Source of the DNA: JAJPKK01 sp963824905
GTDB taxonomy: Bacteria > Pseudomonadota > Alphaproteobacteria > Rhizobiales > Xanthobacteraceae
Direction: 5' to 3'
Assembly: GCA_963824905.1 (NCBI GenBank)
Contig: CAWGRH010000027.1
Span: 372,001-436,000 of the forward strand
DNA length: 64,000 nucleotides
The first letter of the stretch is position 1. Each line of letters begins with the position of its first letter. Below the pieces are notes generated by a model. That model was not told the DNA's origin, made no database searches, and saw nothing but the letters and a program-made list of their open reading frames with translations. The position numbers were made by a program, and so were the translations under genes. This document shows, in pieces, positions 32,905 through 41,446 of this stretch.

Positions 32905-34398
32905 TCAGGAGACCTTGACGTCGCAGCGGATCGGCCGGCGCTTGCCGGATTGCGCCGGAAACGACGCGACCACGTTCGCCATGACGTTGACGGGGTGTTC
33001 GAGGCACATCGCGAGGAGATCCTCGAGATGGGAGATCGCGGCGCGCAGGCGGGTTTCAGCCGTCGCGCCCCCGAGCACGAACGTCGCCACCACGAGATCC
33101 GGACGCTTCTGAACGAGCTCGAACTGCGCCAGGTGAAGATTGCTGTCGAACATCCAGCGATAGGTGACGTCGAGCAGGCTTCCGGCGGGCACCTTCCGGC
33201 CGTGTTTGTTCAGGAAGGCGTCGTTCATGCGCCCGTCAATGCTGGAGATCTGCGACCAGTTGATTTCGCACGGCTCGGGTTCGGCCGGCTGCGTGACGAG
33301 ATCGCCCTGGACATACCTGATGAAGGGCATCGCCGAGTTGAGCAGATTGGTGATGACGGCGATGCCGGACTGGCCCGGAATCTGCGGCTTCAATGTCGCG
33401 GGATCGAGCACGTCGAGGTGCACCGAGTCTTCGCACACGTGATAGTGGCCGCAGGGCATCTCGAGCGCGATCCTGGTCGCCTCCTCCGAGCTGTATTCGT
33501 CGAGCACCGGGCAGCCCAGCCGCTCGCCCCATGCCGTGCGGGCCTGGCGCGACGAGTATTCCGAGTGCGTGACGGCGAGATAGAGATCCGAATTGAACTC
33601 CTCGGCATGCGGCACCAGCGCCTCGAGGTTCGACGGATAGCAGGACAGGATCCGCGGCGCGATCTCCCGCAGATGCGTGGCCACGCGCGCCGGCGGGATG
33701 ACGTTGGAAATGAACGCGGTCGGATATTTTCCGCCGACCGAGTCGTACCACCACGGCACGGTGTAGACGTGCGCAAGCAGATCTTCGGGGCGGTACTTGT
33801 TTCCGCTCTGGATGGCGAACTGCCTGATGCCCTGGATCGTGTCGGTGAGAACGGCGTCATAGTCCACCCGGATCAGCAGCGTCTGTCCGGAGGAGCCCGA
33901 CGACCGCGTCGCGAACAAATCCTCGCTGCGGTAGCGCGGGTTGAGGCAACGCGTCGGAAAGGCCGCGATCAGCTCCGGCTTGGTGATCACCGGAATCTTC
34001 TCGATGTCGTCGTAGCTCCGCAAATCCGAGGGACTGAACCCGGCCGCCTTATATTTGTCGCGGTACACCGGGATGTCGGAATAGGCCATCTCGACGAGAT
34101 CGTAGATGCGCTCGAACTGCATCTGTTTGATCTGCGCCACCGGCAGATACGGATGCGCCATGCAGCGCTTGAGATAGTCGAGCCCCGCACTCCGGAAGTA
34201 TTCCGGCGTATCATCTCCGGCACGTGTGTAGTCCGGGCGTGTTCGCTCGGACTCCCAGAATTCGAGCTTCCCGCGCGGAGCAGCACGCTGCTGCTGGACC
34301 AATTCGAGCTTGGGCCGATCGTTCTTGGCGGTCGGCAGATTTGATGCGATCGTGACGTCAACGTCGTCCGCGATCGCCCGGTTGAGTGACGTTTTCAT
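32905..34398 (-). CDS. Adenylate-forming enzyme, PaaK/CapK-like
   Basis: 497 residues similar to phenylacetate-CoA ligase and CapK/coenzyme F390 synthetase-type proteins. The conserved N-terminal segment is QFERIYDLVEMAYSDIPVYR, the nucleotide loop ATRSSGSSGQTLL, the acidic motif DEYSSEEATRIALEM and the C-terminal GRMNDAFLNKHGRKVPAGSL. Such enzymes activate a carboxylate as an acyl-adenylate. The first 55 residues are a polar extension. The ATG at 34398 with GGAG six bases upstream is clear. As first gene of an operon with an ABC-2 exporter and an acetyltransferase it suggests synthesis and export of a small molecule or glycan decoration; the carboxylate substrate is unknown. Confidence 0.82.
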   Translation of the reverse strand: MKTSLNRAIADDVDVTIASNLPTAKNDRPKLELVQQQRAAPRGKLEFWESERTRPDYTRAGDDTPEYFRSAGLDYLKRCMAHPYLPVAQIKQMQFERIYDLVEMAYSDIPVYRDKYKAAGFSPSDLRSYDDIEKIPVITKPELIAAFPTRCLNPRYRSEDLFATRSSGSSGQTLLIRVDYDAVLTDTIQGIRQFAIQSGNKYRPEDLLAHVYTVPWWYDSVGGKYPTAFISNVIPPARVATHLREIAPRILSCYPSNLEALVPHAEEFNSDLYLAVTHSEYSSRQARTAWGERLGCPVLDEYSSEEATRIALEMPCGHYHVCEDSVHLDVLDPATLKPQIPGQSGIAVITNLLNSAMPFIRYVQGDLVTQPAEPEPCEINWSQISSIDGRMNDAFLNKHGRKVPAGSLLDVTYRWMFDSNLHLAQFELVQKRPDLVVATFVLGGATAETRLRAAISHLEDLLAMCLEHPVNVMANVVASFPAQSGKRRPIRCDVKVS

Positions 34399-34769
34399 CT
34401 TGCTCTCCAACTTCCCGACCGCTTGCCCATCGCGGGCTCGCTTCCTTGTGTCGGGCTTTCAATCGGTTAGATGGCTGGAAAGTCGGAGCGTTCAGTGTGA
34501 TTTCTCCCAACGCCGCCACGTGTGACCATCGTCACCAAGCTGGTCGGCGGCGGTTCATCGACCGTTCATCGACAGATCGACGCGGCGGAATGCACAGCGA
34601 GAATGATTGCGTGAGTGAGCGAGAGAGAATTCCAAACCGGGCGGATACTGGATCGCCGCCGCTCGGCCGTTGCGACGACCTGCGTCGCCGGGCGCACGCA
34701 ACTGTGCGGTCAACCCGTTGCCAATGGAGAGCGCCGGAGGGCACCGGAGGCTTCGCGGCGGATCCTCCG
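34399..34769. other. Intergenic region upstream of the PaaK/CapK operon
   Basis: About 370 bp between the operon start and the stop of the DUF2147-type gene, both on the minus strand. No convincing gene. It includes a near-consensus Crp-type palindrome at 34521-34536 and a short direct repeat (TTCATCGAC at about 34555 and 34565). Confidence 0.5.
34521..34536 (-). promoter_or_regulatory. Near-consensus Crp-type palindrome
   Basis: TGTGA, six bases, TCACC: nine of ten consensus positions, 123 bp upstream of the adenylate-forming enzyme start. It could bind the Crp-like regulator encoded at 16982. A chance match is possible. Confidence 0.35.
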
Positions 34770-35606
34770 CTATGGCTCGGAAGCATCCTTGGCCCGCATC
34801 CAGTTCTGGCCGTTGCAGAACAGCCCGAGGACGCAGCCTTCAACCCGCAACACGTCGGCGCTTTTGAGTGTCATCGTTGCCGCGTATGTGTAGCCGCTCC
34901 GCGCGCTGTAGACCTGTCCTTCCCAGCGCTGTTTGTTGGTCGGCCTCATGTCGATCAGAACCGGCACACCGAGCAACGGCCGGTCCCGCTTGCCGGGATC
35001 CGGATTGCGCCAGTCGGTATCGTCGAGACGAGCCGCGGCGATGAGGCCGCAAAGCGCTTGTCCACAGGGATCGATGCGCACGCGCCCCTCGCCATTTTCT
35101 GCGATCCAATTGCCGATTGGGCTCGGCGATGCGGAGCGCGGCGCCTCGGGCGCGGCCTTCGTCGCGGGCGGCGCGATGTCGTCCTTTGCTGACGCTACAA
35201 TGCCCGGCCTCTCGTCGCTTGGTAGAGCAGGACGCGCGGCGGATTGGACGATGGCCGGCTCCTCGTTTCGGCCTGGCGCAATCGCAGGGTCCTCGGCGTG
35301 GTCTACGGTTCCGGCGGGCGGAGCGGCTTCGGCCAGCTTCGGCCTGTCGACGATTACTGTCTTGTCGCGCTCTGCCGGAACCGGCTTGGTCTTGGGGTCA
35401 AAATCCTTGAAGAGAGCGGGAATGTCGGACCTTCTCACGACGAATTTCTGCCCTCCCCACGAAACCACGCCACAGCTACCGGTGCTGCAATTCCTGACGG
35501 TGAACCGCGCGCCGCTGCTGTTGATGAGGGCGCTGATGAGCGAGCCCGCGTGCGCCGAGGAGGCGTCGAGCACTGCAAGAAGCATGACGGCACACGATGT
35601 TTTCAT
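34770..35606 (-). CDS. Exported DUF2147-type protein with long linker
   Basis: 278 residues: signal peptide (MKTSCAVMLLAVLDASSAHA), a short Cys-containing module (FTVRNCSTGSCGVVSWGGQK) with an SH3-like look, a Pro/Ala-rich linker of about 90 residues, then a DUF2147 module. That module reads GNWIAENGEGRVRIDPCGQA, LLGVPVLIDMRP, WEGQVYSARSGYTYAATMTL and VEGCVLGLFCNGQNWMRA. DUF2147 proteins are periplasmic and of unknown function. The combination with an N-terminal module and linker is longer than the usual 130-150 residues. Confidence 0.8.
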   Translation of the reverse strand: MKTSCAVMLLAVLDASSAHAGSLISALINSSGARFTVRNCSTGSCGVVSWGGQKFVVRRSDIPALFKDFDPKTKPVPAERDKTVIVDRPKLAEAAPPAGTVDHAEDPAIAPGRNEEPAIVQSAARPALPSDERPGIVASAKDDIAPPATKAAPEAPRSASPSPIGNWIAENGEGRVRIDPCGQALCGLIAAARLDDTDWRNPDPGKRDRPLLGVPVLIDMRPTNKQRWEGQVYSARSGYTYAATMTLKSADVLRVEGCVLGLFCNGQNWMRAKDASEP

Positions 35607-35709
35607 GGCGAACGTCCCCTGCGGCTACGCGCTGGGCTTTGCGTAGGCCTCAAGGAGGCGGACCATCTGCGACGCAGATCACATTCGACCGCTCGGCCTC
35701 TGAAGACGC

Positions 35710-35806
35710 CGTCATTCCGGGGCGCGCGCAGCGCGAACCCGGAATCCAGTTTTTTTGCGCAGAGGCTGGATTCCGGGTTCCGCCTGCGGCGCCGCCGGAA
35801 TGACGC
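35710..35806. repeat. Dispersed CCGGAAT palindromic element
   Basis: Close copy of 30371-30466, same arms and T7 tract. It lies between the DUF2147 gene and the amidohydrolase gene. Confidence 0.85.
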
Positions 35807-35839
35807 GTTGCTTGTCGCGACCTTTCGCGACCCCCGCCG

Positions 35840-37232
35840 TCACTTCGCCGATTGCGCGTTCGCAGCCTGCCACTTCGCCGATAGCGCGGCGCGCGGCACT
35901 TCCGCGCCGCGCAGATAGACCTGGGCGATCCTGCGCGTGTTGGCGATGTTGTCGAGCGGGTTGGCGTCGAGCACGATGAAATCGGCACTCTTGCCCGGAC
36001 CGATCATGCCGAGATCGTCGAGATGCAGGATCTCCGCCGCGGTATGGGTACCGAGCGTGATCGCCTGCATCGGCGTGAGCCCGGCCTTGGTGACCAGAAG
36101 CTCGAGCTCGACATGGGAGCCGAGGCCGAAGAACTGGCCGCCGGTCACGCCGCCGGTGTCAGTGCCGAGGCCGAGCCGCACGCCCGCGGCATAAAGCTTC
36201 GCGGTGTTGCGCAGATTGGTCGCGCCGAGCATGCGGGCACGGGCGACCGCCTTCGGATCGGCCTTGGGGTCGGGGGTGAGCTGCTCGCCGAGTTGCTTGA
36301 TGTCTTCCGCCGAGAAGGCTTGGCGCAGGGTGGGATCGTCGACCCAGGCCGGCTTCTCGGTGTAGAGCGCGCGCCGCTCGCCCCACAGCGTCTCGACGAA
36401 GAACACGTCGGGCCGCTGCTTGAGCATACCGATGAGCTCGTCGTCGACGTCCTTGTCGCGCACCATGTGAGCGAAGCCGTCGATGCCCGAGCGCACGAGA
36501 TCCTTGACGTCGTCGAGGGCGAACACATGCGCCATTACCCGCACATTGTGCTTGTGCGCCTCGTCGATGATCGCACGGTAGAGGGCGGGCGTGAGCTTCG
36601 GCACCGTGCCGTTGCGGTCGTCGACCCAGATCTTGACCATGTCGGGCTTGTGGGCGGCGAGCTCGCGGACGTCGCGCCGCGCCTCCTCTTCGGTGGTGAC
36701 GCCATAGGCGCTGTCACGCATCACTCCGCCCGGGCCGGCATTGGGCATGCCGAAGCCCATGCCGGCGGTGAGATAGCGCGTCGAGGAGTGCGCCGCGGCA
36801 CGGACTTCATACGGCAGTTCGCCGCGCCCGGTGCCGGTCTCGAGGATCGCGGCGACGCCGTAGAAGGCATAGCGGTCGAGCATGTCGGTGAGGTTCTCGC
36901 GCGTGTAGTTGTCTGCGGAGAAGCTCGTGCCCTTGCGGTAGCCCATGTGGACGTGATCGTCGACGAGCGCCGGCATCACCGTCTTGCCGGAGAGCTCGAC
37001 ACGCACCGCGCCGGGCGGCGGCGGCAGCTGGCCGCGCCGTCCGACTCCGACGATGCGGTCGTTGGCGACGATGAAGGCCGAGTCCTCGATGACGACGCCG
37101 TCACCGGTGAGGAGCCTCGCGCCTTCGTAAGATGGTCACGCGCGGCGCCTGGGCGAACGACACGGAGGTGCCCAGCGTCGCCAACGATGCGGCGATGACA
37201 GCGACGACCAAGCTCCAACGACTGTGGCGCAT
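35840..37232 (-). pseudogene. Amidohydrolase family protein, one-base frameshift
   Basis: The start at 37232 (AGGAG upstream) gives a signal peptide MRHSRWSLVVAVIAASLATL to SFAQ and then APRVTI. The frame then breaks at about 37128-37131 and resumes one base out as YEGARLLTGDGVVIEDSAFI, leading into the complete hydrolase. The span is 1393 bp, that is 464 codons plus one base. Metal-site features are intact: DDHVHMGY, a histidine in VRVMAHVFAL and the aspartate in LGLGTDTGG. It would be an exported imidazolonepropionase-like or prolidase-like amidohydrolase. A shorter product could start at a GTG at 37006 but would lack the signal and first strand. Either a recent pseudogene or a sequence error. 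Confidence 0.8.
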
Positions 37233-37257
37233 GAATTTCTCCTGCAAAACATTCTTG

Positions 37258-37368
37258 CCCTCCCCGTCTTCGGGGAGGGCAAGGTGGGGTTCTTTCTTTG
37301 CTCGCTGCGCTCGCGGACCCCACCCGACCTCGCTATCGCTCGGCCACCCTCCCCGAGGCCGGGGAGGG
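37258..37368. repeat. Pair of GC-rich palindromes
   Basis: CCCTCCCC-type palindromes at 37258-37279 and 37347-37368, with a GGTGGGG / CCCCACC pair between them. They lie between the hydrolase and amidohydrolase genes and belong to the same family as the PQQ intergenic palindromes. Confidence 0.85.
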
Positions 37369-37374
37369 AAAGCG

Positions 37375-39465
37375 TTACTTCAACACATCGCTTTGTTCGG
37401 CGGCGGCGATCAGCGCCTTCTCGTCGGCCGGCAGCAGAAAGCCCGCGGCGGCGGCCTTGGCAGCGGCCGAGGTCACTGCCGTAACGTAGCCCGCGTGATT
37501 GCCATAGCGCTCCTCGAGCGAGGGGCGCGGGTCCTCGTTGGCGAGCCGCTCCGCCTTGGTCTTGGCGAAGGGGACCATGCCGCCGGCGAAGTTGCACTCC
37601 TTGCCCTTGTAGAAGCCCGCCGCGGTGATGTTCCATCCGAGATAGGTGCCGAGCGGCGCATCACGCAGCACCACCGGCACGCCGCCGAGCTCGTTGCCGT
37701 CGGCATCGACCCGCGGCACCTTCAGGCCGATCACGCGCTTGACGTGCGGCGGCACGTTGGTCTCGATACCGGAGCCGTCGACCGGATCGAAGCCCGGACC
37801 GAAGTCGTAGTCGATCGCCGGATTGATGAGGCCGGTCGGTGCGTGCGCCGGCAGGCCGGGGATGGCCGGGAAGCCCATCGCATCCGCGGTCGCATCGACG
37901 AGTTCGCCACCCTTCAGGGTCGGATAGCGGCTCGGCGGCGGCGCGGTGTCCTTCATGACCCAGTTGCGGAAATGCACGCGCAACGCATTCACCGTCTGGG
38001 TGTGCGGCACCGGATTGTTGGGGAGCATGCCCGTGCCCCATTCGACGCCCGGACACGCCGGCGGCGCCTCCGGCGCGGTTGCGAAGCCGCCGCGGCCGCC
38101 GCCGTGCTGCGTCGACGGAATGTAGTAGCGCCGCACATTGTCCGGCAGCGGCAGGTCAGTCTTTGCGTCGAGGCCGATCCACTCCGGCGAGAGCTTCAGG
38201 CCCCAAACCTCGGCGGCACCGAAGTGTTCGATGATCTTCGGGCAGGTGTTGCTCGCGTTGCAGCGGTGGAGAATACCACCCGAGGCCAAGCCGCGGACCG
38301 GATCGGGCGCGTCACCCCACCACTGCGGACCTTCGTTGCCGGGCTCGTAGAGCCGCGACACGCCGTCGGGCGTGGCGAAGCGGATGTTGAGCGCAATGCG
38401 GCGGCCGGCGATGATCGGCCAGGCGCCGTCATAGAGCTTGCGGCCGGCCTCGTCCTGGTTGAAGCCGAAATGCAGGAAGCCGCGGACAAAATTGCCGGAC
38501 TGCGAGATGCCGCGGGTGATCGCCCAGTTGACGCCATCCGCGACGGGATTGGGCGTGCCCGCATCATCGGCCTTCGCATATTTGAAGAACGAGCCGACGT
38601 CGCGAAACGCGGCGAAGCCGATGCCCAGCACGGGCGGGTCCTTCGCGGTGAACACGACCTGGTAGAGCAGGTTCGCATCGAAGCCGTTCTTGAGGCAGAC
38701 CTGGGTCGGATCGGCCGTGCCCGGAAACGCATGGTCGGCGTCGCACTTGGCGAACGCCCAGTCGCCGGGCGCGATGTCCGCCGTCGCGCCGATCTGGCCA
38801 TCGATGGTCTCGGAGGCGTGCGTCGTGAGGCTCGCCTCCTTGGTGTCGAGACTCGCCGGCTTGTACGGCATCGGATTGGAATAGACGTGCATCTGATGCG
38901 AGGCTTTGCCCGACGCATTGGTGATGCGCGCCATTACCTTGCCGGTGATCGCCGAGCCGTCCGGGTTCTTCGCGACGGGAACGACGACGTAATCGTTGCT
39001 CGGCCCGGGCACGGTGCGCCCTGCGGCATCGCCCTGCCAGCCGCTGGAGAGGCCGACATCGCCGGTCGCCCGTTCCGCCGGCACGATGGTGAGGCGGCCG
39101 CCCCGGTTCGGCACGTCGTGCCACATCAAGTGGCTCGCCTTCGTCATGTCGACCGGCTTCACCAGCTGGAACGTCGTGGTGTACTCGACCATGCCGTTGG
39201 CATTGCGCGGGGCGAGCTTGATGTCCTGGATCAGCGCATTCTTGGGATCATTGGGATCGAGCTCGCCGAAGGCGCGGCCCACGATCGTCTCGTACTGTCC
39301 CGCGGCGCCGAAGCTCGTGCCGTCAAAGGCCGGCGACACCTTGTTCTCGATGACGATCTTCGTCACCCGCGCCTCGGCGCCCGACACCACCATGGCCGCG
39401 AGCCCCGCGGTCGCAACACCGATGGCGGGGCCGAACGCGCGCCGCTGTTTCCGTGATCCCGTCAT
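37375..39465 (-). CDS. Large exported alpha/beta hydrolase domain protein (Abhydrolase_10-like)
   Basis: 696 residues, starting MTGSRKQRRAFGPAIGVATA with a signal peptide that ends near GAEA. Conserved features include FDGTSFGAAGQYETIVGRAF, WAITRGISQSGNFVRGFLHF (the likely nucleophile Ser in GISQSG) and YIPSTQHGGG, with a proline-rich C-terminal half. It resembles the alpha/beta-hydrolase domain proteins of about 650-700 residues found in proteobacterial catabolic clusters. GGGAGAG sets the start. Six or so cysteines may form disulfides in the periplasm. It precedes the amidohydrolase gene on the same strand, suggesting a joint hydrolytic role. The substrate is unknown. Confidence 0.82.
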   Translation of the reverse strand: MTGSRKQRRAFGPAIGVATAGLAAMVVSGAEARVTKIVIENKVSPAFDGTSFGAAGQYETIVGRAFGELDPNDPKNALIQDIKLAPRNANGMVEYTTTFQLVKPVDMTKASHLMWHDVPNRGGRLTIVPAERATGDVGLSSGWQGDAAGRTVPGPSNDYVVVPVAKNPDGSAITGKVMARITNASGKASHQMHVYSNPMPYKPASLDTKEASLTTHASETIDGQIGATADIAPGDWAFAKCDADHAFPGTADPTQVCLKNGFDANLLYQVVFTAKDPPVLGIGFAAFRDVGSFFKYAKADDAGTPNPVADGVNWAITRGISQSGNFVRGFLHFGFNQDEAGRKLYDGAWPIIAGRRIALNIRFATPDGVSRLYEPGNEGPQWWGDAPDPVRGLASGGILHRCNASNTCPKIIEHFGAAEVWGLKLSPEWIGLDAKTDLPLPDNVRRYYIPSTQHGGGRGGFATAPEAPPACPGVEWGTGMLPNNPVPHTQTVNALRVHFRNWVMKDTAPPPSRYPTLKGGELVDATADAMGFPAIPGLPAHAPTGLINPAIDYDFGPGFDPVDGSGIETNVPPHVKRVIGLKVPRVDADGNELGGVPVVLRDAPLGTYLGWNITAAGFYKGKECNFAGGMVPFAKTKAERLANEDPRPSLEERYGNHAGYVTAVTSAAAKAAAAGFLLPADEKALIAAAEQSDVLK

Positions 39466-39529
39466 GTGTCTCTCCCGAATAATGTTTGAAGGAGTATGGA
39501 AAATCCGCTCTGGGGCCCGACAACCCCTG

Positions 39530-39642
39530 ACCTCATCCTGAGGAGCCGGCGCAGCCGGCGTCTCGAAGGATGGCCACACACGCCGCGGCCTGCCGCCGTC
39601 CTTCGAGACGCGTCCTGCAGACGCCCCTCAGGGCGAGGGCCA
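39530..39642. repeat. Dispersed CTCATCCTGAGGAG element
   Basis: About 110 bp with arms CCTCATCCTGAGGAG and CCCCTCAGGGCGAGG and inner arms TCTCGAAGGATGG and CCGTCCTTCGAGA. The same layout is present at 52284-52398. A rhizobial-type intergenic repeat. Confidence 0.85.
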
Positions 39643-39699
39643 CAAGAGAATTGGGCCCTCGCGAGGTCACCCGCATCGCGCGTGACTTCACCGACCCGC

Positions 39700-41226
39700 T
39701 CACACGTTGAGCCAGTCGACCGTCTTCTCGTTCTCGATATTCTGGATGCGGTCGAACAGCGGCTCGGTACGCGCGGGATCGAGCCGCTTGGTCAGCATCA
39801 TGAACTTCTCCTTGAGCTCCGGCCGCGCCAGTGGGCGCTCCGGGGTGCCCTTGAAGCTCGACACCGTGCGCGAGAACTCGCGCCCGTCCTTGAGCCGCAC
39901 GGTGACCGCGGCCGTGAGATTGCGGCGGTCCTGTCCGGGCACGATCGGCATCTTGATGCGCGACGACATGTCGAGAATCGCGCGGTCGTGCACGACGCCA
40001 TCGTCGAACGAGCGCGGGTCGACCGGATCGCGATAGAGCGCGAGCGCGACGCTGAACGGAATGCTGTACTGGGCGAGCATCTTGTCCGGCGGCGCCGGGA
40101 TGTTGTTGGTCTTCGCCATGCGCGCGCTGCCCGCGATCTCGATCGATGCGACGTCGGCGGCGGTGAACTTGTGCTCGGACCGCAGATCGAGAATCGCCTC
40201 CACCGGATTGTGCGCGGTGATGTGGCAGGCATAGCGCTTGATCATGATATCGAGGGTGAGATAGGTCTTGCCGAGATCGCGGGTGAGCTCGGCGACGTCC
40301 CAGTCGTTGCAGAACACGCGCAGGAAGCCGGCTTCGCCCTCGAGCACGCTGGTCGGGCCGGTGAAGCCCTCGGCCGCAAGGCTCGCGGCGAGGATTCCGC
40401 TCTCGGCGGCGCGTCCCATGTGCAGGCGCTTCACCATCGCGCCGTTGCCGGCATGGGCGAACTCGAGCAGGCCCGAGGAGCACGAGCCGGCGACGCCGAG
40501 CGCATTCGCCATCTTCACCGCGTCGAAGTTCATGAGCCGGCCGACGGCTGTCGCGGCGGCGAACGGGCCGGTGGTGCCGGGCGCATGGAAGCCGCGCGCC
40601 TCGTTCGAATGCTTGGTGGCGTGGCCGATCCGCAGCGCCACCTCGGTGCCGGCGACGAAGCCGGTGAGGAGCTCGCGGCCGGAAAGCCCGCGATCCTGCG
40701 CAACGGCGAGCGCCGCCGTGAAGATGGTCGCGCCGGGATGCACGCCGGAATCGGGCTTCGTCAGGTTGTCGAGCTCGAAGGCATGGGTCATGGCGCCGTT
40801 CGACAGCGCCGCGGCGCCGGGATGCACGGGCGCGCCGCCGGTGCCGAGGATGTAGCTCTTGCCGGCCGGGCTGTTCGCCCGCGCATAGGCAATGATCATC
40901 TGGCTCCACGGCAGCTCGCCGCCGAAGATGATCGCGGCCACCGTATCGGCCATGGTGTCCTTGGCGCGCTGCACCACCGCAGGAGGCAGATCCTCGAACT
41001 TCACCGCGGCGGCATAGGCGGCAAGCTTTTCGGTCTCGTGATTGGTTTCGTGATGCGCCTGGGCCGCGCCGCCCTCCTGGGCGCTCGCCACGCCGGCACC
41101 CACCGTCGCCGCAGCCCCACCGATCAGGGCCGGGGCAAGTGGCGCGGACCCGGCGACCGTCGCCATCTGCTTGAGAAAGGTGCGGCGGCCCAAACCTTCG
41201 TGTCCCGAGCCTTCATGCTCCGTCAT
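39700..41226 (-). CDS. Tat-exported MmgE/PrpD family protein
   Basis: 508 residues. The N-terminus has a twin-arginine signal (GRRTFLKQMA followed by AGSAPLAPALIGGAAAT to ASAQ), so it is exported folded. The body is MmgE/PrpD: LPPAVVQRAKDTMADTVAAI, NGAMTHAFELDNL and AASLAAEGFTGPTSVLEGEA. The family includes 2-methylcitrate dehydratase, iminodisuccinate epimerase and itaconate-pathway enzymes, which are normally cytosolic, so the Tat signal is notable. GGGAGGA precedes the ATG at 41226. It lies upstream of the large hydrolase on the same strand, 234 bp apart. The reaction is not known. Confidence 0.85.
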   Translation of the reverse strand: MTEHEGSGHEGLGRRTFLKQMATVAGSAPLAPALIGGAAATVGAGVASAQEGGAAQAHHETNHETEKLAAYAAAVKFEDLPPAVVQRAKDTMADTVAAIIFGGELPWSQMIIAYARANSPAGKSYILGTGGAPVHPGAAALSNGAMTHAFELDNLTKPDSGVHPGATIFTAALAVAQDRGLSGRELLTGFVAGTEVALRIGHATKHSNEARGFHAPGTTGPFAAATAVGRLMNFDAVKMANALGVAGSCSSGLLEFAHAGNGAMVKRLHMGRAAESGILAASLAAEGFTGPTSVLEGEAGFLRVFCNDWDVAELTRDLGKTYLTLDIMIKRYACHITAHNPVEAILDLRSEHKFTAADVASIEIAGSARMAKTNNIPAPPDKMLAQYSIPFSVALALYRDPVDPRSFDDGVVHDRAILDMSSRIKMPIVPGQDRRNLTAAVTVRLKDGREFSRTVSSFKGTPERPLARPELKEKFMMLTKRLDPARTEPLFDRIQNIENEKTVDWLNV

Positions 41227-41446
41227 GGAAGTCCTCCCAAAGCGCGTCCTTGCGACCGGCTTTGGGGCAGTGTAGCCGGGATTTGGCTGCCGCTCCATCC
41301 GGGGAAATCCCCTCCCCGCCTGCGTTATCGAACCGCATGTTGGAGCGGCCGGGACCCCTGCCCTCTGCGACTTCGTCCGGCGGTCGTCGAGCCGACCGAG
41401 TTCCGCGAGCTGTTCCGTCCGCCGGGAAAGGACGCTCCGGGCACGC

